A DNA stretch of 64,000 bases from Planctobacterium sp965279005 (GTDB taxonomy: Bacteria; Pseudomonadota; Gammaproteobacteria; Enterobacterales; Alteromonadaceae): NCBI GenBank assembly GCA_965279005.1, contig CBDIHK010000021.1, positions 124,001-188,000 on the forward strand, given 5' to 3'. Shown piece by piece: positions 26,693-35,076 of the stretch (position 1 is the first letter of the stretch; the number at the start of each line of letters is the position of its first letter). The position numbers were made by a program, and so were the translations under genes. The notes beneath the pieces were generated by a model. It did not search any database. It had not been told where the DNA came from and was given only the letters and a program-made list of their open reading frames with translations.

Positions 26693-26740
26693 GCAAAGTT
26701 TGTGGTCTACCAGGGATAGCACCAGTCAGTCTGACTTTGC
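26693..26740 (+). other. Possible structured leader element upstream of hppA
   Basis: GCAAAGT (26693-26699) and ACTTTGC (26734-26740) form a perfect 7-bp closing stem around a 34-base interior in the predicted leader. It could be a cis-regulatory RNA or chance; I could not match it to a known riboswitch. Confidence 0.3.
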
Positions 26741-26802
26741 ATCAATAGAATAACAGCGGCACAGCCGTGTTTTAGCCAAGTGCTAAAAACAAGGGGAACC
26801 AA

Positions 26803-28794
26803 ATGACCGAACTGACTTTCCTACCACCAGTGCTAGGTATCGTGGGGCTCGTTTTTGCCCTCATCATATACCTCATCATTAAAAAATATCCCGTTTCTAA
26901 CCAAACCATTGCCAAGATAGCGGATCAGATCCACTTGGGCGCCATGGTGTTTATGCATCGCGAATACAAGATGCTAGCTATGTTTGCCGTAGTAGTGATG
27001 GTAGCGGTGTATTTTTCATTGGGCGAAAAAACCACTATTGCTTTTGTAGTTGGCGCTTGCTGCTCAGCCTTGGCTGGATATATCGGTATGTTTACCGCTA
27101 CTAAAGCCAATGTGCGCACCACCCAAGCCGCACATGATTCGGGCTCATCGGAAGCCTTGTCTATTGCTTTTATGGGTGGCTCCATCATGGGATTGTGCGT
27201 TGCCTCCACGGGTTTATTGGGAATGGGCTTTTTGTATTTGTTCTTTGGTTCGGATCCAAGTACGGCACACGCAATCCACGGTTTTGGCATGGGCGCCTCT
27301 ATCGTTGCACTATTCTCCCGTGTTGGCGGCGGCATTTACACCAAAAGCGCCGATGTTGGTGCCGATTTGGTGGGTAAAGTTGAAGCCGGTATCCCAGAAG
27401 ACGATCCAAGGAACCCAGGCGTAATTGCCGACAACGTTGGCGATAATGTGGGTGATGTCGCAGGTATGGGATCAGATATTTTTGAATCCTACTGCGGCTC
27501 AATGATTGCTACCATTGCCATCGCCTCCACTATGGTTGTAGGTAGCTTAGGTAGCCGTGAATCCTTAATGTTCTTGCCCCTGGCTTTGGCCTCAACCGGC
27601 CTTATTTGCTCTATCCTGGGCATCATATTAGTTAAGGCAATGTCATCCAATAAAGCTGATGTTGCCTTGCGAGCCGGTACGATGTCTGCTGCGCTGATAT
27701 TTATTATTGCCGCTTATTTTGTAGTGCAATATGCCGGTATCAGCAGCAATGTCTGGTGGTCAGTGGTTACCGGCGCAGTGGGAGGCATTATCATAGGTTT
27801 GGTGACTGAGTACTACACTGCCGCGGCGCCAGTGCGCAAAATCGCCAAATCTGGTGAAACCGGACCTGCTACCGTAATGATCACTGGCCTGTCTGTTGGC
27901 ATGCAATCAGTGGTGGTACCGGTATTAACAATCTGCGTCATCATATATGCCTCTACCCAACTTTCTGGATTATACGGCGTGGGCATTGCGGCGGTGGGTA
28001 TGCTAGCGACGGTTGGCATAACCATGGCCATAGATGCTTATGGTCCGGTTGCCGATAACGCCGGCGGTATTGCCGAAATGGGGGGGTTAGGTGAAGAAAC
28101 CCGGCAGATTACCGACTCTTTGGACGAACTGGGCAATACTACAGCTGCTATTGGCAAAGGCTTTGCCATAGGTGCGGCAGCGTTGGCCGCATTGGCCATT
28201 ATTGCCGCCTTCGTCGAGACCATGTCCCAAAGCGGTGAATTTGTGCTGCACCTAGGTAATCCGACAGTATTAATGGGTTTATTTATTGGCGGTATCCTGC
28301 CTTTCTTGATTGCATCGATTACCATGACCGCAGTTGGGGATGCAGCCTTCGATATGATCCAAGAGATCCGCCGGCAATTCAAAGAAATACCGGGCTTAAT
28401 GGAAGGCAAAGCCGAACCCGATACTGGCCGTTGTGTCGACATCGCAACCCAGGCAGCGTTGAAAAAAATGATCCTACCCGGCACTATTGCGGTGGTGGTG
28501 CCACCACTGGTTGGTTTTGGCTTAGGTGCCCATGCCTTGGGTGGAATGTTAGGGGGTGCCTTACTCGGCTGTGTATTACTGGCGCTTATGATGGCCAATG
28601 CCGGTGGTGCTTGGGATAACGCGAAAAAATATGTGGAAAAAGGCAACCACGGCGGCAAAGGTTCTGAAGTGCACGCGGCAGCGGTGGTGGGTGACACAGT
28701 AGGTGATCCCTTCAAGGATACATCGGGTCCGAGCATGAATATTTTGATTAATGTGATGGCGATTGTCAGCCTAGTGATCGCCCCTCTACTTTAG
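26803..28794 (+). CDS. hppA: Membrane-bound (H+ or Na+) translocating pyrophosphatase, K+-dependent type
   Basis: A 663-residue integral membrane pyrophosphatase that couples PPi hydrolysis to cation pumping. The substrate-binding block DVGADLVGKVEAGIPEDDP (D-x7-K-x-E) lies near residue 183 and is followed by NVGDNVGDVAGMGSD. The C-terminal repeat is GDTVGDPFKDTSGPSMN. In LGNTTAAIGKGFAIG the residue after GNTT is Ala, where K+-independent enzymes have Lys, so the K+-dependent subclass is indicated. Whether it pumps protons or sodium cannot be decided by eye. AAGGGG precedes the ATG. Confidence 0.96.
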   Translation: MTELTFLPPVLGIVGLVFALIIYLIIKKYPVSNQTIAKIADQIHLGAMVFMHREYKMLAMFAVVVMVAVYFSLGEKTTIAFVVGACCSALAGYIGMFTATKANVRTTQAAHDSGSSEALSIAFMGGSIMGLCVASTGLLGMGFLYLFFGSDPSTAHAIHGFGMGASIVALFSRVGGGIYTKSADVGADLVGKVEAGIPEDDPRNPGVIADNVGDNVGDVAGMGSDIFESYCGSMIATIAIASTMVVGSLGSRESLMFLPLALASTGLICSILGIILVKAMSSNKADVALRAGTMSAALIFIIAAYFVVQYAGISSNVWWSVVTGAVGGIIIGLVTEYYTAAAPVRKIAKSGETGPATVMITGLSVGMQSVVVPVLTICVIIYASTQLSGLYGVGIAAVGMLATVGITMAIDAYGPVADNAGGIAEMGGLGEETRQITDSLDELGNTTAAIGKGFAIGAAALAALAIIAAFVETMSQSGEFVLHLGNPTVLMGLFIGGILPFLIASITMTAVGDAAFDMIQEIRRQFKEIPGLMEGKAEPDTGRCVDIATQAALKKMILPGTIAVVVPPLVGFGLGAHALGGMLGGALLGCVLLALMMANAGGAWDNAKKYVEKGNHGGKGSEVHAAAVVGDTVGDPFKDTSGPSMNILINVMAIVSLVIAPLL

Positions 28795-28811
28795 GCGCTT
28801 TATTCCACTAC

Positions 28812-28842
28812 AAAAACCAGGGATACTATCCCTGGTTTTTTG
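28812..28842 (+). terminator. Rho-independent terminator of hppA
   Basis: Long stem AAAAACCAGGGATA / TATCCCTGGTTTTT followed by a T-run. Confidence 0.9.
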
Positions 28843-28873
28843 TTTAATTAACGATAAATGCAGGTAAAGGAAT

Positions 28874-29188
28874 ATGATACTGACTAATATAGAAACTGTA
28901 CCGGGAAAACAAATTGTCGAGTGTTATGGCGTCGTCGCAGGCTCAACGGTAAGGGCAAAACACGCAGGCCGTGACATTATGGCAGGGCTTAAAAACCTGG
29001 TAGGTGGTGAACTGGTTGGCTACACCGAGTTGTTAACCGAATCACGCGAGCAAGCCTTGGACAGGATGAAACAACAAGCCCGCTCATTAGGTGCCAATGC
29101 GGTAGTTAATGTGCGCTTTTCGACTTCTTCAGTCGCTGCTGGCGCATCGGAAATTTATATTTATGGCACTGCAGTATTGGTTGAGTAA
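28874..29188 (+). CDS. YbjQ/UPF0145 family protein
   Basis: A 104-residue protein matching the YbjQ family (also called the putative heavy-metal-binding domain). It starts with IETVPGKQIVECYGVVAGSTVRA and includes LVGGELVGYTELLTESREQAL and GANAVVNVRFSTSS. Homologues form pentamers of unknown function. It is the first gene of a three-gene cluster with a second YbjQ-like protein and an M48 protease, spaced by 27 and 9 bases. Confidence 0.9.
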   Translation: MILTNIETVPGKQIVECYGVVAGSTVRAKHAGRDIMAGLKNLVGGELVGYTELLTESREQALDRMKQQARSLGANAVVNVRFSTSSVAAGASEIYIYGTAVLVE

Positions 29189-29215
29189 CCGGCGTAACCA
29201 GCACAGGAGATAACA

Positions 29216-29677
29216 GTGGAACAACTCATTGTCATACTGGTACTGATCATCATCGGTTATGTATTCGGGCGCCAAGCCGAAGCCAGGCACTACCGCTCTA
29301 TCCGGGAACGGGAGCAAAAATTCCTGCCTTTGCCCTGCACCGATACCCGCTGGCCATTGCAACCAGACCGAAGGGTAAACCGCTCAGAAATGGTGACGGG
29401 TAACGTTGTGGTATCGGTGGACTACTTCAAGCGTTTATTGGCTGCCCTAAGGGCACTGGTGGGCGGAAACGTTTCAGCCTATGAAACACTGTTGGATCGG
29501 GCTAGGCGCGAAGCCATATTACGTATGAAAGAAAGCGCCTACCACGCCGATGAAATCATTAATTTGCGGGTGGAAACCTCATCAGTATTCCAAAGCGCAC
29601 AAGGCGGTACCGGCTCAATAGAAGTGCATGCCTATGGCACCGCTATCTATTACCGCAACCAAACGCAAGGGGCATAG
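29216..29677 (+). CDS. Membrane-anchored YbjQ-like protein
   Basis: A 153-residue protein with an N-terminal hydrophobic segment (LIVILVLIIIGYVFGRQ) and a diverged YbjQ domain (MVTGNVVVSVDYFKRLLAALRALVGGNV to GSIEVHAYGTAIYY). The GTG start at 29216 has AGGAGA six bases upstream. It probably partners with the soluble YbjQ protein encoded immediately upstream and with the membrane protease downstream (inference from order). Confidence 0.82.
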   Translation: MEQLIVILVLIIIGYVFGRQAEARHYRSIREREQKFLPLPCTDTRWPLQPDRRVNRSEMVTGNVVVSVDYFKRLLAALRALVGGNVSAYETLLDRARREAILRMKESAYHADEIINLRVETSSVFQSAQGGTGSIEVHAYGTAIYYRNQTQGA

Positions 29678-29686
29678 TCCTAAGTC

Positions 29687-30523
29687 GTGGAATTTAAAGC
29701 CAAACCCGTTGATGACAAGGTCAATAGCAGCCAGGTACATCCGCTTAAGGATTTTTTCACCTTATTGTTGGGGATTTCCGCAGCGATATTAGTGCTGTAT
29801 TGGCTGTTGGGCTTGGCTGTGGATTGGGTAGTGGACAATTTACCGGCGGAATATGAGCCTGACCTATTCCGAGCCACCAGCATGGTGATAGAGGCTGACC
29901 AGCAGGGTGCAGACAATATGCAACTCAGCGCCTTAGTGGCTGAATTAGCAAAATGCGCTGACTATCCACAACCGATACAGGTGCAAATAGTAGAACAAGA
30001 TTTGGTTAACGCCGTTGCATTGCCAGGTAGGCAAATGCTGGTGTACAGGGGGCTGCTAGACAAGCTAAAGACGCAAAACGGCCTGGCCTTTGTACTTGCC
30101 CACGAAATCAGCCACTTTAAACACAAAGACCACTTGCGCGGTTTGGGCAGGGGCATTGTGCTTGGCGGATTATCGGCACTGGTTTTTGGTAGCAGTTCAG
30201 GGGTGACCCAAGCACTTACCCCAGCGGTATTGGCTGGTGAAGCCAACTATTCCCAATCACGCGAAAACGCCGCCGACGCAGAAGCCCTAGGGATTATAAA
30301 CTGCCACTATGGCCATGTGGCGGGTGCCACCGAGTTATTCGAAAAAATGCAGGACGACTGGCAAAGCGGGATCCCTGGTGGCCACTTCCTTGCGTCACAT
30401 CCAGAGGCAAAAACACGCATTGCTGCAATGAAACAATTGGCGCGCGAAAATGGTTTCATTAGCTTACCGGGATATGCAATAGAATTGATAATGACCGAAT
30501 CCAAGAAAACTGATGCAAATTAG
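29687..30523 (+). CDS. M48 family membrane metallopeptidase
   Basis: A 278-residue zinc metalloprotease of the M48 (HtpX/Ste24-like) family. One N-terminal transmembrane helix is at about residues 25-45. The catalytic HEISH (HExxH) is near residue 138 and the downstream Glu is probably in SRENAADAEALGI. ASHPEAKTRI is the usual C-terminal feature. GTG start; clustered with two YbjQ proteins, an arrangement suggesting an envelope quality-control or stress function. Confidence 0.9.
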   Translation: MEFKAKPVDDKVNSSQVHPLKDFFTLLLGISAAILVLYWLLGLAVDWVVDNLPAEYEPDLFRATSMVIEADQQGADNMQLSALVAELAKCADYPQPIQVQIVEQDLVNAVALPGRQMLVYRGLLDKLKTQNGLAFVLAHEISHFKHKDHLRGLGRGIVLGGLSALVFGSSSGVTQALTPAVLAGEANYSQSRENAADAEALGIINCHYGHVAGATELFEKMQDDWQSGIPGGHFLASHPEAKTRIAAMKQLARENGFISLPGYAIELIMTESKKTDAN

Positions 30524-30631
30524 GAGGCAATAATCCCCAGTAACAGGGTAGTGTGGATATTTCGTTAACTTGCTCCAGCCAATTAAAGCAAAGCCCCAGA
30601 ATTGTATTAATAACCTATACTTAACTACATG

Positions 30632-30649
30632 CTGTCGTAAAACTGTCGT
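30632..30649 (+). promoter_or_regulatory. Pho-box-like direct repeat upstream of XRE gene
   Basis: CTGTCGT-AAAA-CTGTCGT: two identical heptamers at 11-bp period, each 6/7 to the PhoB unit CTGTCAT. It lies 93 bases upstream of the XRE-DUF4177 start. The spacing and identity of the units are better than in the candidate site at the Ton-Pst operon. Confidence 0.5.
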
Positions 30650-30741
30650 AATGTATTCGGGTAACCAGCGTAATGAATACGTAAAGGTTTCCTGAGTTTT
30701 AGTTGATGATGCCGTCGTCTCCACAACATAGGTCATGAGAT

Positions 30742-31173
30742 ATGAAGATTAATGCCCCACTGGTGCTCGAGTTAAGAACCCAAAGATGTTGGTCACAAGA
30801 AGAGTTGGCTATTGCATCCGGGCTTAACCTCAGGACGATCCAACGGATCGAAAAGGAGGCAACCGCTTCGTTGCAGTCCAAAAAAGCACTGGCTGCGGCA
30901 TTAGATTTAACTATCGCTGACCTCGACTATGAGGAACCGGTACAGATGAAACAATATGAATTTAAAATGGTAGAGATAGACACAAATGAAGGCTTTTTAG
31001 CTGGATTGAAAAAAACTAAGTTTCCTGACCTACCAAGTATCCTGAACAAAGAAGGACAGGAAGGCTGGATGTTGGTGCAGGTAATGACGCCGGAGCTCGC
31101 CCAAGGCGCATGGTCAGCTAAAACGGGAAACCTTGTGGCGCTAATGCAACGGGAGTGCCTCGAACAGCAATAA
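30742..31173 (+). CDS. XRE helix-turn-helix protein with C-terminal DUF4177-like domain
   Basis: A 143-residue protein. Residues 8-60 form an XRE/Cro-type helix-turn-helix (LRTQRCWSQEELAIASGLNL, then RTIQRIEKEATASLQS). Residues about 70-130 resemble DUF4177 (YEFKMVEI... LNKEGQEGWMLVQV). The fusion suggests a small ligand- or partner-responsive regulator. It sits alone between a Pho-like repeat and a strong terminator. Confidence 0.82.
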   Translation: MKINAPLVLELRTQRCWSQEELAIASGLNLRTIQRIEKEATASLQSKKALAAALDLTIADLDYEEPVQMKQYEFKMVEIDTNEGFLAGLKKTKFPDLPSILNKEGQEGWMLVQVMTPELAQGAWSAKTGNLVALMQRECLEQQ

Positions 31174-31183
31174 AACTCCCCCG

Positions 31184-31212
31184 CACCCATAAACAAAGTT
31201 TATGGGTGTTTT
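31184..31212 (+). terminator. Rho-independent terminator
   Basis: Stem CACCCATAAAC / GTTTATGGGTG with AAA loop, followed by TTTT. Confidence 0.88.
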
Positions 31213-31361
31213 CCAATATTCAGCCATCCTTCTAGCCCTGATACCGAATCCACATCTTCTACTGCTAGAACCTGACGCCCCTTGGTTAATGAATAGCTTT
31301 GTTATATTCTGCGAATGTGTAAATAAACCATCACCCAGGCTGTGCTCGACATAGGTTAGAT

Positions 31362-32069
31362 GTGCTAGGCAAAAAGCGGCTATTATTATTTATTCTCACT
31401 TTGAGCTGGGTAGTTGCAGTCCAGGCTCAAACTATAATGGTATTGGGTGAACCCTCGCAAAGCTACTACAGCAAACCTAATAGCAGTTCTGCGGGCCAGG
31501 CAAAAGGACGAACCGCAGATTATTTTAGGGATGTGGTAGAGGCTGCAGGATATGAAGTAGAGCTGCAGGTTATGCCCTGGACACGGGCATATGACACTAC
31601 TCTAAAACAACCAGATGTAATATTGCTCATGATAGCAAAGTCACCTGAACGGGAGGGCCTGTTCCACTGGGTAGATATCATGGTCAGCCTTAAATACCAT
31701 TTGTATGCCTATGGCCAGCAGAGGACTTTTACTCTGCGGGATTTGCACCACGAGCCAGGCTTAAGGATTGGCGCACAAAAGGGCGATGTGCTCTACAAGT
31801 ACCTAATCTCGCAAGGGTTAAACAATGTAATTCCCGTTATCGACCCTAGCCTGCTGTTTCCCATGATTGAAAAAGGCCGTATAGACCTGGTAACCAGCTC
31901 AGACGCATTAATGCAAAGCTATTGCAGAAATCGAAATAGCTGCAGCAAATACCATCAAGCCTTTAAGTTTCCAGTTAAAGGCGACCTGTGGTTTGTCATG
32001 AGCAAGGACACCCAACTCGACACCGTCAATAGGATAAAACAAGCCTGGCGCAAACGGCGTGCAGAGTGA
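31362..32069 (+). CDS. Orphan periplasmic solute-binding protein (SBP_bac_3-like)
   Basis: A 235-residue exported protein with a signal peptide (LLLFILTLSWVVAVQA) and a family 3 solute-binding fold: GRTADYFRDVVEAAGYEVELQVMPWTRAYDT near residues 45-75 and a C-terminal FVMSKDTQLDTVNRIKQAW. No permease or ATPase genes are near, so it may be a sensor input or a stand-alone binding protein. The GTG at 31362 is preceded by AGGTTAGAT. A related orphan gene lies at 38643. Confidence 0.8.
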   Translation: MLGKKRLLLFILTLSWVVAVQAQTIMVLGEPSQSYYSKPNSSSAGQAKGRTADYFRDVVEAAGYEVELQVMPWTRAYDTTLKQPDVILLMIAKSPEREGLFHWVDIMVSLKYHLYAYGQQRTFTLRDLHHEPGLRIGAQKGDVLYKYLISQGLNNVIPVIDPSLLFPMIEKGRIDLVTSSDALMQSYCRNRNSCSKYHQAFKFPVKGDLWFVMSKDTQLDTVNRIKQAWRKRRAE

Positions 32070-32078
32070 TTGTCATTA

Positions 32079-32558
32079 CTAAAATACACCATTGGCATTC
32101 CTTACGGCGCCCCCAGTAAGCCAATAGTACATGCGCATAAAGCCGTCCAATGGTTGTATTGAATCCCAATGTTCAGCGAGCTTACCGTCTTTAATGCGCC
32201 AGGTATCAATAATGTTGAAGCCTTTGCGATCATTACCACGGTGCTTCTTAAATGCCGTTGCATGGGAATGCAAGGTGACCAAATCGCCGTCCACCATCAC
32301 TTGTTTTACGTCATAGGAAAATTGAGGAAAACGCTTTACCAAGGTCTGGAAGTATTCCACTAGGCCAGGAATGCCATCGCGCATACCCCGGTTGTGCTGC
32401 AGGTAAGGGGCGTCGGCATATTGTCGTTGCACATAATCTAAGTCGTGGTTATTCATCAGAGCCTGCACAAACTCAAGTGCAAGCCGTGCATTATGCTTGT
32501 CCTGCTCGCTCCAATGGACTTTTTTAAAGTCAGAAACGTTTAGCTTGCCATTCGCCAT
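32079..32558 (-). CDS. SnoaL/NTF2-like protein
   Basis: A 159-residue protein of the SnoaL-like polyketide-cyclase fold (NTF2 superfamily): ARLALEFVQALMNNHDLDYV, QHNRGMRDGIPGLVEYFQTLV and FNIIDTWRIKDGKLAEHWD. These proteins bind or isomerise small hydrophobic ligands; substrate unknown. The ATG at 32558 has AGAGGA 8 bases upstream. Divergent from the HxlR regulator with paired operators between them, so probably repressed by it. Confidence 0.85.
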   Translation of the reverse strand: MANGKLNVSDFKKVHWSEQDKHNARLALEFVQALMNNHDLDYVQRQYADAPYLQHNRGMRDGIPGLVEYFQTLVKRFPQFSYDVKQVMVDGDLVTLHSHATAFKKHRGNDRKGFNIIDTWRIKDGKLAEHWDSIQPLDGFMRMYYWLTGGAVRNANGVF

Positions 32559-32637
32559 GTTGGTTTTCCTCTTCAAAATTCTGTATTTCAATCACAATGG
32601 CCAGAAGTTATATTTCTGACCTTTCGATTCACAAATT

Positions 32638-32685
32638 TAACTTGCTAAATGCAAGCTATCATTATAACTTGCATTTAGCAAGTTA
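32638..32685. promoter_or_regulatory. Paired HxlR-type operators in a large inverted repeat
   Basis: Two copies of CTTGC-N5-GCAAG (32641-32655 and 32668-32682), one the exact reverse complement of the other, lie in 18-bp perfect inverted arms separated by 12 bases. They fill the gap between the divergent SnoaL and HxlR genes. Confidence 0.75.
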
Positions 32686-32704
32686 TTTTTATGGAGCAAT
32701 ACTC

Positions 32705-33103
32705 ATGAACCGATCCGTTTGCCCTATTTCAAGCGCATTAGACCACTTGGGTGACCGTTGGAGCCTGCTCATCATTCGCGACATGGCTTTCTACGGCAAA
32801 TGCTCCTATAGTGCGCTGCATGAATCTGCAGAAGGCATCGCCACTAATGTGTTGTCTAAACGGCTATCTAGCCTGGAACAAAGTGGCATCATCGAGAAAA
32901 AGACCGACCCTGCAGATAAGCGCAGACAGGTCTACAGCCTTACAGACGCGGGCAAAGACCTACTACCGATACTGGTGGACATGATCGTTTGGAGTGCAAA
33001 GCACAACCCAGAGGGTTTGGATATTCCTGAGGATTTAGTTGCAATGGCAGGGCAGGATCGCCCCGCCCTGATTGCAAAGTTACGAGCGCAAATTAGCACT
33101 TGA
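32705..33103 (+). CDS. HxlR-family transcriptional regulator
   Basis: A 132-residue winged-helix regulator. The start MNRSVCPISSALDHLGDRW includes the conserved N-terminal Cys used for redox or electrophile sensing in many HxlR proteins, then the recognition region ATNVLSKRLSSLEQSGIIEK. The ATG at 32705 is chosen because the family begins just before the CPI motif; upstream codons include the operator region. Likely autoregulated. Confidence 0.92.
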   Translation: MNRSVCPISSALDHLGDRWSLLIIRDMAFYGKCSYSALHESAEGIATNVLSKRLSSLEQSGIIEKKTDPADKRRQVYSLTDAGKDLLPILVDMIVWSAKHNPEGLDIPEDLVAMAGQDRPALIAKLRAQIST

Positions 33104-33138
33104 CCTATAACAGCTTGAGAATTTTGCTAAAAGCCCAG

Positions 33139-34389
33139 CTACATCGCCTGCATAGATTCAATCTTGGCTTTTTCTGATGAGATAAAGCTTATCCATTGCT
33201 GCGCGGTGCTTTTGCTATCTTTGTATTCAGCTGCCCGCTGGCAAGCTAAAATAGCTTGGTCATATTTGGACTGGCCAAACAGGGCCATTCCTTGCAACAA
33301 CCAAGCTTCTCCTTGTTGCTGTTTGTTTTCTATCCCCTTGTCCAGCGCTGTGGATGCTGAATCAATTGCCGCTTGCCACTGTAATAAATGGTATTCCATG
33401 TAGGCCTTGCGCAGGTCAAGTTCACCATCATCACTCAACTGTGCTGCTTTATCTAATGCATCTACGGCATTTTGAATCTCCGCGGCCAATTGCCACGCTT
33501 GGGATAACATTTCATAGTGCCGGATGCTCGCTTCCACTTTGTCTTCGGCAATTGCTTGTTCAAGCAAAGTGGCGGCTTTAAAGGGCACATTCACCGACAT
33601 GTAAAGGCTGGCGAGGTTGGTCAATTCGGAAGGGCGCAATAGGTGCTCATTTTCATACAGTGATTCCATGATCACGGTTTGTTTTTCTGCTTCTTCAATT
33701 TGCCCATAGACGGCAGCTAAATACAGCAAATAAGTGGCCTTAGGATAGTGTTTGACCAAAGTGTCCAAGGTCGCAATCATGTTCTGGGTGTCATTCATTT
33801 CAAAATAAATAGCATTCTGTAGGATCAGCAGGTTCTCAGCGGGGGCTTTCTGCGCCGTCTCAGCAAGTTTCCGGGCCTCTTTTACTGCTGCAATGGCGTT
33901 ATTGAAGTCTGATAGTTTGTAATAGACTTGTGCCAACAAGGTGTAGTCAGTTTCCGATGGCAATTCTGATTTACTCACCATCAGTACACCATAATCCCTA
34001 GCCTGTTCTAGCTCTTCCCGGATCAGGTGCAACTGCACTAAGGTGCGCAAGGTATTAACTTCTAAAAAGATGGGAATATTGCCGGTACCATCCAGAACCT
34101 TGGTAAAAGCTTGTAGGGCTTCCTCATCTTTCTCTAGCTTGTAGTGCAAGGTACCAATGACATACCAAGATTGCGCCCGCTCATAGTGGGACAAGCGCTT
34201 TTGTTGTAATTCCGTGAGCACCACTATCGCCTCTTCAACCTGGCCTAGCTCAGCCAGTTCATTGGCTTCAGTAATCGCTTTGAATACCTTCATACTCATG
34301 GCATGGGTAATTTTGCCTGCAGCCAAGGCTTGGCCGCTAGGGCTTAGGGCAAACAACAATAGTGACATTACAAATGCGGCGATCCTCAT
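33139..34389 (-). CDS. TPR-repeat exported protein, second TonB2 cluster
   Basis: A 416-residue paralogue of the TPR protein at 8917, with a signal peptide (FVMSLLLFALSPSGQALA) and TPR-like repeats such as WYVIGTLHYKLEKDEEALQAF and YTLLAQVYYKLSDFNNAIAAV. Last gene of the six-gene minus-strand cluster; its start overlaps the tonB stop (ATGA). Confidence 0.83.
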   Translation of the reverse strand: MRIAAFVMSLLLFALSPSGQALAAGKITHAMSMKVFKAITEANELAELGQVEEAIVVLTELQQKRLSHYERAQSWYVIGTLHYKLEKDEEALQAFTKVLDGTGNIPIFLEVNTLRTLVQLHLIREELEQARDYGVLMVSKSELPSETDYTLLAQVYYKLSDFNNAIAAVKEARKLAETAQKAPAENLLILQNAIYFEMNDTQNMIATLDTLVKHYPKATYLLYLAAVYGQIEEAEKQTVIMESLYENEHLLRPSELTNLASLYMSVNVPFKAATLLEQAIAEDKVEASIRHYEMLSQAWQLAAEIQNAVDALDKAAQLSDDGELDLRKAYMEYHLLQWQAAIDSASTALDKGIENKQQQGEAWLLQGMALFGQSKYDQAILACQRAAEYKDSKSTAQQWISFISSEKAKIESMQAM

Positions 34390-35060
34390 TGCTGTTTCTC
34401 CTTGCTATGCAACACGAACTCAAAGCGGTTGTGCACGTTAGGCACCTCTATGGCCTCGCCGCCAACCACCCTTGGTTTGTATTTAAACTTCTTGGCAGCG
34501 CGGATAGAAGCCCGGGCAAATATCGCCGGGCACAGGCCATCAACAGTGCGCACGTCGCGTGTGGCGCCGGTCGTAGTTACGGTGTATTCAACCGTACAAT
34601 GGCCTTCGATACCATTCATGGAAGCCTTGGCCGGATAAGCGGGGGCTACCTTTACAATTGGCAGGTAATTGCCATCGGATGAGCCAATGCCTATTGCGCC
34701 AATTTCCACATTGATATTGCCCACAGTCGGCATGTTGACAGATAGGGAAGCATCTGCCGCACTGCTGTCGCTGGCTTGTGGCGTAGGTGGTGCTGGTGGC
34801 GCATTGTCCATTTGCGGTTTTGCTGGCTTAGCCTGTTTGCGCACCGAAGATTCATCCCGGGCAACCCGGACAAAGTCCAACATGGCGATACGGGCGCTTT
34901 CGTCCAGTTCTTTGTGGCTGGATTCGATCAGGACGTGCATAAACAAGGTCAAACCAAGGGCGACGCCGCTGCCTAGTAGAAAGGTAAGGACAACGCGAAC
35001 CAGATAAGAGTGATCTGAAATCTGCGCTAGTTCGGATTGGGTCACAACTGAATTTGCCAT
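34386..35060 (-). CDS. tonB: TonB energy transducer, second TonB2 cluster
   Basis: A 224-residue TonB2-type protein: one transmembrane helix (VVLTFLLGSGVALGLTLFMHV), a Pro/Ala/Lys linker (QAKPAKPQMDNAPPAPPTPQ) and a TonB C-terminal domain (YPAKASMNGIEGHCTVEYTV, FKYKPRVVGGEAI). The ATG at 35060 is preferred to a GTG three codons upstream on ribosome-site spacing. Confidence 0.9.
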   Translation of the reverse strand: MANSVVTQSELAQISDHSYLVRVVLTFLLGSGVALGLTLFMHVLIESSHKELDESARIAMLDFVRVARDESSVRKQAKPAKPQMDNAPPAPPTPQASDSSAADASLSVNMPTVGNINVEIGAIGIGSSDGNYLPIVKVAPAYPAKASMNGIEGHCTVEYTVTTTGATRDVRTVDGLCPAIFARASIRAAKKFKYKPRVVGGEAIEVPNVHNRFEFVLHSKEKQQ

Positions 35061-35076
35061 AGTCTCCACCCTATGC

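Noticed and set aside
28038..28736. 232-codon open frame antisense to hppA
   Set aside because: It mirrors the codon pattern of the real gene on the other strand, with Pro/Ser/Thr-rich low-complexity translation and no family features.
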